In this document: piece by piece, positions 1-6,622 of the stretch
Position numbering within the stretch: the first letter of the stretch is position 1
Layout: each line of letters starts with the position of its first letter
NCBI GenBank assembly: GCA_050696075.1
Contig: JBOGUF010000122.1
Span: 1 to 20,690 of the forward strand
DNA length: 20,690 nt
Source of the DNA: JBOGUF01 sp050696075
Lineage (GTDB): Bacteria > Chloroflexota > Chloroflexia > Thermomicrobiales > UBA6265
Reading direction: 5' to 3'
Notes under the pieces: model-generated
The model's database searches: none
The model's input: only the letters and a program-made list of their open reading frames with translations
Told to the model about the DNA's origin: nothing
Made by a program: the position numbers and the translations under genes

Positions 1-70
1 CCGCCCGTCCGTCGTAGGGGCGGGACCTGTGCCCGCCCGTCCGTCGTAGGGGCGGGACCTGTGCCCGCCC
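1..70 (+). repeat. Two perfect tandem copies of a 32-bp REP-like unit
   Basis: Bases 1-32 and 33-64 are identical, and 65-72 begin a third copy. Each unit contains a GTAG tetranucleotide (14-17 and 46-49) followed by a 7-bp stem GGGCGGG/CCCGCCC (18-24 with 32-38; 50-56 with 64-70) around the loop ACCTGTG. A GTAG head before a palindrome is the hallmark of REP sequences mobilised by RAYT transposases. The array may continue to the left of the window. Confidence 0.85.
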
Positions 71-103
71 GTCGGGCGAAGCCCGACATGCCGGTTTACC
101 GGC
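71..103. other. Two consecutive short hairpins
   Basis: GTCGGGC-GAA-GCCCGAC (71-87) is a perfect 7-bp stem closed by a GAA mini-loop. It is followed at once by GCCGGT-TT-ACCGGC (90-103). No T-run follows either, so a classical terminator is not supported. They sit next to the tandem REP-like units and may be part of the same repeat cluster. Confidence 0.5.
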
Positions 104-153
104 CATTGGACCCCTGATTATCGAGCCGGACTGTTAGGCCGTGTCTGCACACC

Positions 154-273
154 GTCATGCTGAGGCATCGAAGCATCCCCGCGCGAAGCGCATCGCGATC
201 ACGCCGAGACGGCTGCGCCGGGGGATGCCCTTCGGTTCCTCAGGGCGTGCTTCGCCCGCGGGCTCAGCATGAC
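154..273. repeat. MITE-like intergenic repeat with GTCATGCTGAG termini
   Basis: The 120-bp segment starts with GTCATGCTGAG (154-164) and ends with its perfect inverse complement CTCAGCATGAC (263-273). Inside the arms further partial complementarity is visible, for example GCATCCCC on the left and GGGGATGC on the right. GTCAT-CTGAG-type repeats are common in intergenic DNA of many bacteria. The open frames that cross it have no recognisable protein features. Confidence 0.6.
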
Positions 274-325
274 AGGGCTTGGCAAACAGTATCTATGCCA
301 AACCGTCCAGCTTGGAACGCCCGTT

Positions 326-342
326 ATCGGCCGTTGGCCGAT
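326..342 (-). repeat. Palindrome ATCGGCC-N3-GGCCGAT, copy 1
   Basis: A perfect 7-bp stem with a 3-base loop lies about 58 bp beyond the stop codon of the oxidoreductase ending at 400. Read on the minus strand it is ATCGGCCAACGGCCGAT followed by AACGG. The same palindrome with nearly the same 3' flank recurs after the TetR gene at 17666-17682, in the same orientation relative to the gene it follows. It may be a REP-like element or a weak terminator. Confidence 0.5.
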
Positions 343-378
343 CGCTTTTCGCCTTGCGGACGATGCGCGCTGACGCGC

Positions 379-403
379 GGGAGAGCGCTGGTCCCTCCCC
401 TAC
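379..403 (-). repeat. GTAG-headed REP-like hairpin overlapping the stop codon of the first oxidoreductase
   Basis: On the minus strand GTAG (403-400) is followed by the stem GGGAGGG (399-393), the 7-base loop ACCAGCG and CTCTCCC (385-379); six pairs are Watson-Crick and one is G.T. The layout equals that of the units at 14-38 and 46-70 (7-bp stem, 7-base loop beginning ACC). The fourth stem pair is A:T here and C:G there, a two-sided compensatory change. The TAG of the head is the stop codon of the gene. Confidence 0.6.
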
Positions 404-1539
404 GCAAACCGCTCCGGTCGAAATGGATCCAAACAGATCTCCATCGGCCGCCCCAACATCTCGTCGGCAATCAATTCCCCCACCGCTGGCCCGTAGAGCA
501 TCCCATTCCGGTACGCCCCCGTCGCTACCACAAACCCCGGCACCCCGCGCGACGCGCCCAGGATCGGCATGTCGTCCGGCGTTCCCGGCCGCAACCCCGC
601 CCATCCCCGCAGCACCGGCACGCTCGCCATATGTGGATGCAACGCCACGATCTCCCGCGCAAACGCCTTGATCGTGCCCGGCGTGAGTTCCTTGTCGTAT
701 CCCACCCGCTCAATCGTCGCCGCAATGAGCGCGTTCCCGGACGGCATCTGCCGCAGCGCCGGCTCGACCCCGAACACGACGTGTCGCGTGTGCGCGAACG
801 GCGGCAGCGGCGCCGTCACCAGCACCTGCCCCTTCACCGGAATCGTCGGCGTACACACCCCGACCATCGCGCCTATTTCGTTCGCCCACGCCCCGGCCGC
901 ATTCACCACCCACGGTGCCCGGATCGTCCCCCGCGTCGTCTCCACCCCGGCGACCCGCCTACCTTCCAGGCGAATGCCGGTCACCTTTGTCCTCGTGAAC
1001 AGGCGAGCCCCACACGCCCGCGCCTTCGCCAAATATCCCCGCACCACCTCAAAGGGATAGACCGCCCCATCCACCGGGCAAAAGCTGCCGCCGAGAATCG
1101 ACGCGGGCAGCCACGGCTCCAGCGCTCGCGCCTCATCCCCGTCGATGTGGCGCACGTCCAGTCCGCGCGCCCGCTGCGCCTCGGTCAGCGCCCGTCGCTC
1201 CGCCAGCTCCGCCGCCGTCGTCGCCAGGTTCATCGTCCCCGGCCGCCGGAACCGGACCGGCCGCCCCAGCCACTCCCCGAGTCCCTCGTACTGCCGCAAG
1301 CCCATCCACGCCAAGTCGAATAACGGCCCCATCGGCTTCGCCGAGACCGTTACCAGCCCCACGTTCGCCCCCGATGCCTCCCCGCAAAAATCTCCCCGAT
1401 CCACCACCACGACGCCCATCCCGGCCACCGCCAGGTGGCACGCCACCGCCGCCCCAAACATCCCAGCGCCCACGACGACGACATCCGTCGAGGGCGGCAA
1501 GGACGGCCAGGACGACAAGGAGCTTCCAGCGTTCTCCAT
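400..1539 (-). CDS. FAD-dependent oxidoreductase, DAO family (glycine/D-amino-acid/sarcosine oxidase-like)
   Basis: This 379-residue protein has the length and layout of DAO-fold flavoenzymes that oxidise the C-N bond of amino acids or N-methyl amino acids, probably in the cytoplasm. The dinucleotide-binding motif GAGMFG lies at residues 24-29 after a run of valines, with an acidic strand end (VVVVDRGD) about 20 residues on. The C-terminal part carries the family's PDDMPILG stretch followed by GAYRNGMLYGPAVG, the second FAD-contacting segment. It is the last gene of cluster I, after the permeases. The ATG at 1539 was chosen; a TTG at 1554 is in frame. Residues 1-17 are encoded inside the intergenic repeat element at 1493-1707, so this N-terminal extension is probably repeat-derived. 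The stop codon lies in a GTAG-headed palindrome. The substrate is not predictable. Confidence 0.88.
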   Translation of the reverse strand: MENAGSSLSSWPSLPPSTDVVVVGAGMFGAAVACHLAVAGMGVVVVDRGDFCGEASGANVGLVTVSAKPMGPLFDLAWMGLRQYEGLGEWLGRPVRFRRPGTMNLATTAAELAERRALTEAQRARGLDVRHIDGDEARALEPWLPASILGGSFCPVDGAVYPFEVVRGYLAKARACGARLFTRTKVTGIRLEGRRVAGVETTRGTIRAPWVVNAAGAWANEIGAMVGVCTPTIPVKGQVLVTAPLPPFAHTRHVVFGVEPALRQMPSGNALIAATIERVGYDKELTPGTIKAFAREIVALHPHMASVPVLRGWAGLRPGTPDDMPILGASRGVPGFVVATGAYRNGMLYGPAVGELIADEMLGRPMEICLDPFRPERFA

Positions 1540-1707
1540 GCCTCGTACTCTCAAACAGCCCCTCCGGCCCTGTGGAAAGCACCCTGCTCACCACAGCCCA
1601 GGAGGGGCCTCGTAGGTTCAGCCCGGCGTTTCAACGCCGGGTATCACCGCCACCCACATCCACATCCCTTGCCGTCCTTGCCGTCCTCGCCGCCCTCGCC
1701 GCCCTCG
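1493..1707. repeat. Composite intergenic element, copy A
   Basis: The left end holds nonamers GGCGGCAAG, GACGGCCAG and GACGACAAG (1493-1519). The right end holds their complements, CTTGCCGTC twice and CTCGCCGCC twice (1668-1703), ending in CTCG one base before the permease stop codon at 1709. The core folds as CCCCTCC/GGAGGGG (1559-1565 with 1601-1607) and CTGTGG/CCACAG (1570-1575 with 1591-1596), with an AGCA/TGCT tip. A second hairpin is CCCGGCG-TTTCAA-CGCCGGG (1622-1641). A second copy is at 14689-14894. The element fills the whole gap between the two neighbouring genes and runs into the start of the oxidoreductase. Confidence 0.8.
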
Positions 1708-1708
1708 T

Positions 1709-2602
1709 TCATGCCCGCGACCGCGGGTCGAGCACGTCTCGCAGCCCATCCCCAATCAGGTTGAACGCGAGCACCGCCAGCAAGAGCGCAATGCCCGGCC
1801 CGAGCGAATACATCGGCACCAGCGTGAGGTGGATCGTCCCTTCCCGGATCATCTGCCCCCACGTCGCCGTCGGCGGCGGCACCCCCAACCCGATGAAGCT
1901 CAGACTCGCCTCCAACCGGATCGCCGACGCCGTCCAAAGGCTGCCGTAGACCAACAAATCCCCAAGGATGTTGGGCAGGATATGGATCCGCAAAATCCGC
2001 CCGTCCTGCACCCCGATCGAGCGCGCCGCCTCGACGAACTCTTTGTTCTTAATCGCCAGTGTCGGCCCGTAGGCAATCCGGGCAAAGCGCGGCGCGATCG
2101 TCAACCCGATCGCGATCACCATCTTCCACAAGCCCGGCCCCAGCACCGCCAGCACCAGCAACCCGGTAATCAAATCCGGGAACGCGAGAAGCACGTCGGC
2201 CAGCCGCATCAATACCGAATCGACCTTGCCGCCGAAGTACCCGGCGACGATCCCCATCGCCGTTCCCAGCACCCCGCCCAGCAGCACCGAGAACAGGCCG
2301 ACCTGCAAGGCGATCCGCGTGCCGTAGATCACCCGCGAGAAGATGTCCCGCCCCTTGTCGTCAAGACCAAGGGGATGGCTCAAGCTCGGCTCTTCGAGCC
2401 GGCTGCGCACGTCCTGGTCGAGCGGGTCGGCCGGGGAAAGCAACGGCGCGGCGAGCGCGATGAAGATGATCGCCAGCACCATCACCAGGCCGATGACCGC
2501 CGTCCGGTTCTGCTTGAAGGTGCGCCAGGCTCGCTCGCGCTGCGAGACGATCCGCGCCTGGCGCATCCCCGGCGCCGCGTGCGCCGCATCCGCCTGCGCC
2601 AT
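1709..2602 (-). CDS. Dipeptide/oligopeptide ABC transporter permease, DppC/OppC type
   Basis: This 297-residue inner-membrane subunit forms half of a peptide-type ABC import channel. The first helix lies at about residues 34-53, followed by the OppC-type external segment ending in LGLDDKGRDIFSRVIYGTR (about 78-96). A transport core of about five helices follows. The ATPase-coupling (EAA) loop is at 191-211, with EAARSIGV and HILPN. The C-terminus LRDVLDPRSR is typical of DppC. The ATG overlaps the stop codon of the DppB-type gene by one base (TAATG), showing translational coupling. Its own stop is followed after one base by the nonamer array of the repeat element. No ATPase gene is nearby, so it must use ATP-binding subunits encoded elsewhere. 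Confidence 0.95.
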   Translation of the reverse strand: MAQADAAHAAPGMRQARIVSQRERAWRTFKQNRTAVIGLVMVLAIIFIALAAPLLSPADPLDQDVRSRLEEPSLSHPLGLDDKGRDIFSRVIYGTRIALQVGLFSVLLGGVLGTAMGIVAGYFGGKVDSVLMRLADVLLAFPDLITGLLVLAVLGPGLWKMVIAIGLTIAPRFARIAYGPTLAIKNKEFVEAARSIGVQDGRILRIHILPNILGDLLVYGSLWTASAIRLEASLSFIGLGVPPPTATWGQMIREGTIHLTLVPMYSLGPGIALLLAVLAFNLIGDGLRDVLDPRSRA

Positions 2603-3543
2603 TAGCCGAACCTCACGCGCGGGTCGACCATCGTGTAGATGATGTCGACCACCAGGTTAATCAGCACGATCATCAAGGCATAGACGACCATGATCGACTG
2701 CAACGCCGTGTAATCCTTCTGCTTCGTCGCCCCCACCATCAGCTTGCCTAGCCCCGGCCGCGCGAAGACCTCCTCCACCAGCACCGAGCTGCCGATCAGG
2801 CTGACCGCGAAAATCCCTACCAGCGAGACGATCGGAATCATCGCCGCCCGCAGCGCGTGCCGCACCAGGACGATCCACTCCTCCAGCCCCTTCGCCCGCG
2901 CCGTCCGCACGTAGTCGTCGGAGAGCACGCCGATCATCACCGATCGCGTCATTCGGGCGATGTACGCCGTCTCGATCAGCCCCAACGTCAGCGCCGGCAG
3001 GACCAATTTGTGCACATTGTCGGAGGGATCGGAGAAGTCGCCCGCCCCCACCGCCGGGAAGAGGTCGATCTTCACCGCGAAGAAGAAAATGAAGAGGATG
3101 CCGAGGTAGAACGCCGGCAGCGACAACCCGACCAGCGAGACGACGCGCCCGACGTAGTCGGTCAGCGTGTTGCGCCGCACTGCTGTAATGACGCCCACCG
3201 GTACCCCGAGCACCAGCCCGATGATGATCGCGGCGAACGCCAGTTCTAGCGTGTGCGGCAGCACCGCCGTGATCTGCCCGCTGATCGGCGTCTGCGTAAT
3301 CAGCGACCGGCCCAAATCCCCCCGCGCCAGATCGCCCAAGAAGGTCAGATATTGCTTCCAGAGCGGCTCATTCAGCCCCAACGCCTCGCGCCGCGCCTCG
3401 ACCGCCTCCGCCGACGCGTAATCCCCCAGCGCCGCGGTCGCCGGATCCCCCGGCGCCACGCGCACGATGATAAAGATCACCGTCAGCACGGCGAACAATG
3501 TCGGAATCGCAAGCAATAGGCGCCGGATGATGTGCCGAAACAT
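2602..3543 (-). CDS. Dipeptide/oligopeptide ABC transporter permease, DppB/OppB type
   Basis: This 313-residue membrane protein is the partner of the DppC-type permease just downstream. It begins with the family's N-terminal helix (about residues 9-29, ending RVAPGDPA). Helices follow at about 100-122, 132-156 and 180-200, and the EAA coupling loop YVRTARAKGL...RHALR at 210-233. It ends with the family signature DPRVRFG. The start codon is immediately preceded by heptamer repeats and no Shine-Dalgarno sequence is visible, which is unusual for a gene whose upstream neighbour ends about 100 bp away. Its stop codon overlaps the next start by one base. Regulation by the hairpin array in front of it is plausible. 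Confidence 0.95.
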   Translation of the reverse strand: MFRHIIRRLLLAIPTLFAVLTVIFIIVRVAPGDPATAALGDYASAEAVEARREALGLNEPLWKQYLTFLGDLARGDLGRSLITQTPISGQITAVLPHTLELAFAAIIIGLVLGVPVGVITAVRRNTLTDYVGRVVSLVGLSLPAFYLGILFIFFFAVKIDLFPAVGAGDFSDPSDNVHKLVLPALTLGLIETAYIARMTRSVMIGVLSDDYVRTARAKGLEEWIVLVRHALRAAMIPIVSLVGIFAVSLIGSSVLVEEVFARPGLGKLMVGATKQKDYTALQSIMVVYALMIVLINLVVDIIYTMVDPRVRFG

Positions 3544-3643
3544 AGGCGTTAGGCGCTAGGCGCTAGGCATTAGGCGTTAGGCACTAGGCGTTAGGGGAGG
3601 ACTGCGTAGCCCCTAACGCCTAACGCCTAAGCCCTAACGCCTA
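3544..3643 (-). repeat. Heptamer tandem array with inverted arms between binding protein and permease
   Basis: On the minus strand five units of the type TAGGCGT (3643-3609) are followed by a short spacer and about seven units of the type CTAACGC/CTAGCGC, the inverse complement, running up to the permease ATG. The two arms can fold into a long imperfect hairpin. The first TAG is the stop codon of the binding protein. Hairpins at this position in ABC operons usually lower permease output relative to the binding protein; that role is inferred here. Confidence 0.85.
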
Positions 3644-5263
3644 CTCCGTTATCGTCGTCGTCTCGTCGATCTGCGGATAGAGCGCCAGGCTGGAGACTAG
3701 CTCGTGCCCGTAGTCGACGCCTGGTTGGCGGGCGTAGACCTGGTTCTGGTAGTGGAGCGGGATCGCCGCGAAGTCCGTCAGAATCTGGACGTTCGCCTGC
3801 TTCCAGAGCTCCTCTTGCGCCGCCGGGTCCGCCTCAGTGCGTGCTTGCACGATCAGGTCGTCGATCGCCGAGTAGTGGGCGAAGTTCGTCACCGCCGTCT
3901 CGGTGCCGATGATCGCGCTGGAGTGGAAGAACTGGGTCAGATACGCATCCGCGTTCGGCCGGAAGACGACGTAAAGCGTGATCGGGTTGACGTCCTGCCG
4001 AATCTGCTCGTGCATCGTCGCGTGATCGACCACCTGCAAGTTGACCGTGATCCCGATCTCGTCCAGTTCAGCCACCAGCACTTCGTAGTTGGAGCGATAG
4101 GCCGGCATCTCCGAGGTGATCAGATCGACCTCGAACCCATCCGCGAATCCCGCCTCGGCCAGCAACTCCGTAGCCCGCTCGATATCCTGCTCCCAGAGCA
4201 CGCCCGCCGCCTCGGCCTCTTCCATCGTCAGCCCGCCGGGCATGAAGTCGGCCGGCACCGGCGAATAGACATTCTGCGCCACCGGCTCTCCATACAGTGC
4301 CAAGTGGTCCTCTTTGCTGATTGCCAGCGCGATCGCCTCCCGCACCAGCGGGTTGTCGAACGGCTCGACCGTGACGTTGATGCTGAAGAACGCAACTTCG
4401 CCCACGCCGAAGACATCCGCGGTTAGCGCCCCTTCGCTGTTGATCCGTTCGACCCACTGCGCCTCGCTGATCCCCGACGCGGCCTCAAGGTCGCCCGACT
4501 GGAGCGCCAACTCGCGGCTGCTGGCGTCCGACATGTACCGAACTTCGACGCCGCCCAATTGTGGCGCGTCCCGGAAATAGTCGTCGTTGGCGACCAGCTC
4601 GACACTCGTCTGCGGCGTGTAGGCGCTAAACATGAACGGCCCGGTGCCGACCGGCTGCGTCCGGAAGACGTCGAGGCCGAGCGCATCAACCGCCTGGCTG
4701 CAGACGATGAAGCCACCGGCATAGTTGGCAACCTTCGGCAGGAAGAGCGTTTCGGACACCGGCGTCTCAAGCGTGATCGTCACCGTGTAGTCGTCGACCG
4801 CCTCGAACGTCATCCCGGCGTAGTCGGCGGCAAAGCTGGATGTCGCGCCATCCGCGGACTTCTGCAGTGAGGAGACGACGTCGGCCGACGTCAGTTCGTA
4901 CGCCTCCGTCTCCGGGCTGGGGTGGCACATTACCCCCTGCCGCAACGTGAAGGTCCACGTCTGCGTCCCCTCGGCGGTCGTCTCCGGCGTCGGAATCGCC
5001 TCCGCCAGGTCCGGCTCCATCTCGGCACTATTGCCCGGCGCGAAGCGCACCAGGCCGTTGAAGATCATGTCGACCACGGTCCGGTCCTGGGTGCCCGTCG
5101 CCGAGTGCGGATCGAGCGAGTTCAGGTCGGCGGCATTCACGCCGAACCGCAAGACCGGTCGATCCTGCGCGGTGACGTTGGCCACGCCCGCCAGGCCCGG
5201 CGCCAGCAACATGGCCGCCAGCAATCCGACCAGCAACGACGAACGACGTTTCAGATACTTCAT
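3641..5263 (-). CDS. Extracellular solute-binding protein, family 5 (peptide/opine type)
   Basis: This 540-residue secreted receptor delivers its ligand to the DppB/DppC pair downstream. Residues 1-32 form a signal peptide with KRR, a hydrophobic stretch and a likely cleavage at VTA-QD. The mature protein shows SBP_bac_5 features: the LDPHSATGTQDR start, the TWTFTLRQGVMCHP segment, and PVGTGPFMFSAY at about residue 205. The region that usually reads VxFHdG instead has CHPSPETEAYE. No lipobox cysteine is present, so membrane anchoring is unexplained. The start is well supported by GAGGAGG 8 bases upstream. The stop TAG is the first triplet of the heptamer array. Ligands of this family include peptides, opines and nickel, so the substrate stays open. 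Confidence 0.93.
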   Translation of the reverse strand: MKYLKRRSSLLVGLLAAMLLAPGLAGVANVTAQDRPVLRFGVNAADLNSLDPHSATGTQDRTVVDMIFNGLVRFAPGNSAEMEPDLAEAIPTPETTAEGTQTWTFTLRQGVMCHPSPETEAYELTSADVVSSLQKSADGATSSFAADYAGMTFEAVDDYTVTITLETPVSETLFLPKVANYAGGFIVCSQAVDALGLDVFRTQPVGTGPFMFSAYTPQTSVELVANDDYFRDAPQLGGVEVRYMSDASSRELALQSGDLEAASGISEAQWVERINSEGALTADVFGVGEVAFFSINVTVEPFDNPLVREAIALAISKEDHLALYGEPVAQNVYSPVPADFMPGGLTMEEAEAAGVLWEQDIERATELLAEAGFADGFEVDLITSEMPAYRSNYEVLVAELDEIGITVNLQVVDHATMHEQIRQDVNPITLYVVFRPNADAYLTQFFHSSAIIGTETAVTNFAHYSAIDDLIVQARTEADPAAQEELWKQANVQILTDFAAIPLHYQNQVYARQPGVDYGHELVSSLALYPQIDETTTITE

Positions 5264-5386
5264 CGAAGACCTCCTCGTCTCCTACTTCCGGCTCACACGT
5301 TACCAACAGTGGACGCGACCCCCCGCGACGCCCAACGCCCCGCGGTTTCTCGTCCATCAACCGGCAATATGATCTTCTCCGCCCGC

Positions 5387-5414
5387 ATTCTACCCCACCC
5401 GCCCCGCTTGTCAT
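5387..5414 (-). promoter_or_regulatory. Candidate sigma-70 promoter of the cluster I binding protein
   Basis: On the minus strand ATGACA (-35, 5414-5409) and TAGAAT (-10, 5392-5387) are 16 bp apart. Transcription would start near 5380 and leave a leader of roughly 115 bases. It lies in the 168-bp gap behind the preceding oxidoreductase and would let the transporter genes be expressed separately from the two enzyme genes. Confidence 0.45.
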
Positions 5415-5431
5415 GCCGAAATGAAGCGCCA

Positions 5432-6622
5432 TCACAACATCGCCCGCGCCGCTGTCGCCTCGACTACACCCTTCGCCGCAAACCGCCCAACCTGCAATCG
5501 ATCCATGTCCAGCACCTCGGCCCGGCCCCACACGATCTCCTCGGCAACCGCCTGCGCCACCGCCGGCCCGTGCATGATCCCGTGCCCATTGAACCCGGCC
5601 GCGACATACAACCCCTCAACCCCAGGCGCCGCGCCCGCGACCGGCAACCCATCCGGCGTCACCTCGTACAACCCGGTGATCAACCGCTCCGCCGTCACGC
5701 CCCGTAAACTCGGAAACCGCGCGGCCGCCCGCTCCGCCATCCACTCCACCTGCCCCGGCGCAACGGCAACCTCGAAGCTCGTCTCCACCTTACGCGGCTG
5801 CACGCCGACCATCGCGCACCCCTGGTCGCTTCGCACGTACGCGCCAGTCGGCAGATCGACAATGAGCGGCATTTCCTCCGGCAGCGCCGGGTGCGGTCCC
5901 GCAACGTATTTGACCCGCGGCGACGGCGACACCGGAATCTCCACCCCGGCCAACGCGCCAACCATGCCCGCCCACGCCCCCGCCGCGTTGACGACGACCT
6001 CCACATCGACAGTCAGGTCCGCCGTCCGCACCGCCCGTACCCGCCCGTCCGCAACCTCGATCACCTCGACGGCACTCCGCTCCCTCACCGTCACGCCCTC
6101 AGCCCGGCAGGCAGTCACCAGCCAACCCACAACCGCCCACGGGTCGATGAAGCCGTCGTCCGCACAAAACGTCCCGGCGACGACGCCAATCAAATCGCAA
6201 TACGGAAACTGCTCCACCAGGTCGGCACGGTCGAGCCAGCGCGCGTCGATCCCCATCGCCTGCTGCAACGCGCACGCCCGCTCGACTCGCCCTACCTGCT
6301 CCGGCCCCGCTAAAAAGGCATACCCAACCCGATTGAACCGCCCATCAAACGCCGCATCGTCCAAAAGCAGCTCAAAAAACGGCAAACTCGCCAGCGTCAT
6401 CTCGATCTCAAGCCGCGTCTCGAACTGCCGACGAATTCCTCCCGACGCCTGCCCCGTCGACTTGAATCCCGCCTCCCCCGCCTCAAGCACCACGACCCGC
6501 TCAACCCCCAGCCGCCGCAGTCGCCAGGCCACCCCCAACCCCGTGATCCCCCCACCGATCACCACCACGTCCGCGCGCTGCATCAACACCCGCTCTCCGC
6601 CTTCCGCCTCAACGGCGCGCAT
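5432..6622 (-). CDS. FAD-dependent oxidoreductase, DAO family (sarcosine oxidase beta-like)
   Basis: This 396-residue flavoenzyme has GGGITG at residues 23-28 and the strand-end acid in VVVLEAGEAG about 20 residues later. The segment FKSTGQASGGIRRQF follows. Near the C-terminus LYEVTPDGLPVAG precedes GFNGHGIMHGPAVAQAVAEEI, a pattern most like sarcosine/dimethylglycine oxidase beta subunits and related amine oxidases. It probably oxidises an N-substituted or free amino acid, giving an imino product and reduced FAD. The ATG at 6622 overlaps the end of the upstream enolase-superfamily gene by 14 bases and has GAGG about 7 bases upstream, so the two are translationally coupled. An ATG at 6583 is also possible. 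It differs clearly from the other two oxidoreductases in the window. Confidence 0.9.
   Translation of the reverse strand: MRAVEAEGGERVLMQRADVVVIGGGITGLGVAWRLRRLGVERVVVLEAGEAGFKSTGQASGGIRRQFETRLEIEMTLASLPFFELLLDDAAFDGRFNRVGYAFLAGPEQVGRVERACALQQAMGIDARWLDRADLVEQFPYCDLIGVVAGTFCADDGFIDPWAVVGWLVTACRAEGVTVRERSAVEVIEVADGRVRAVRTADLTVDVEVVVNAAGAWAGMVGALAGVEIPVSPSPRVKYVAGPHPALPEEMPLIVDLPTGAYVRSDQGCAMVGVQPRKVETSFEVAVAPGQVEWMAERAAARFPSLRGVTAERLITGLYEVTPDGLPVAGAAPGVEGLYVAAGFNGHGIMHGPAVAQAVAEEIVWGRAEVLDMDRLQVGRFAAKGVVEATAARAML

Noticed and set aside
1..72. CRISPR-like array
   Set aside because: The 32-bp units are directly adjacent with no unique spacers, and no cas gene is present.
157..1323. Long plus-strand open frame
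   Set aside because: It is antisense to a clear FAD oxidoreductase, rich in Arg/Pro/His, with no domain; a by-product of high GC.
1133..1594. Small protein shared by both composite elements (begins MVSRVLSTGP)
   Set aside because: The likeness to the frame at 14101-14799 ends with the repeat, its start is a GTG in a hairpin loop, and the rest is a shadow of other genes. Hairpin conservation explains the match.
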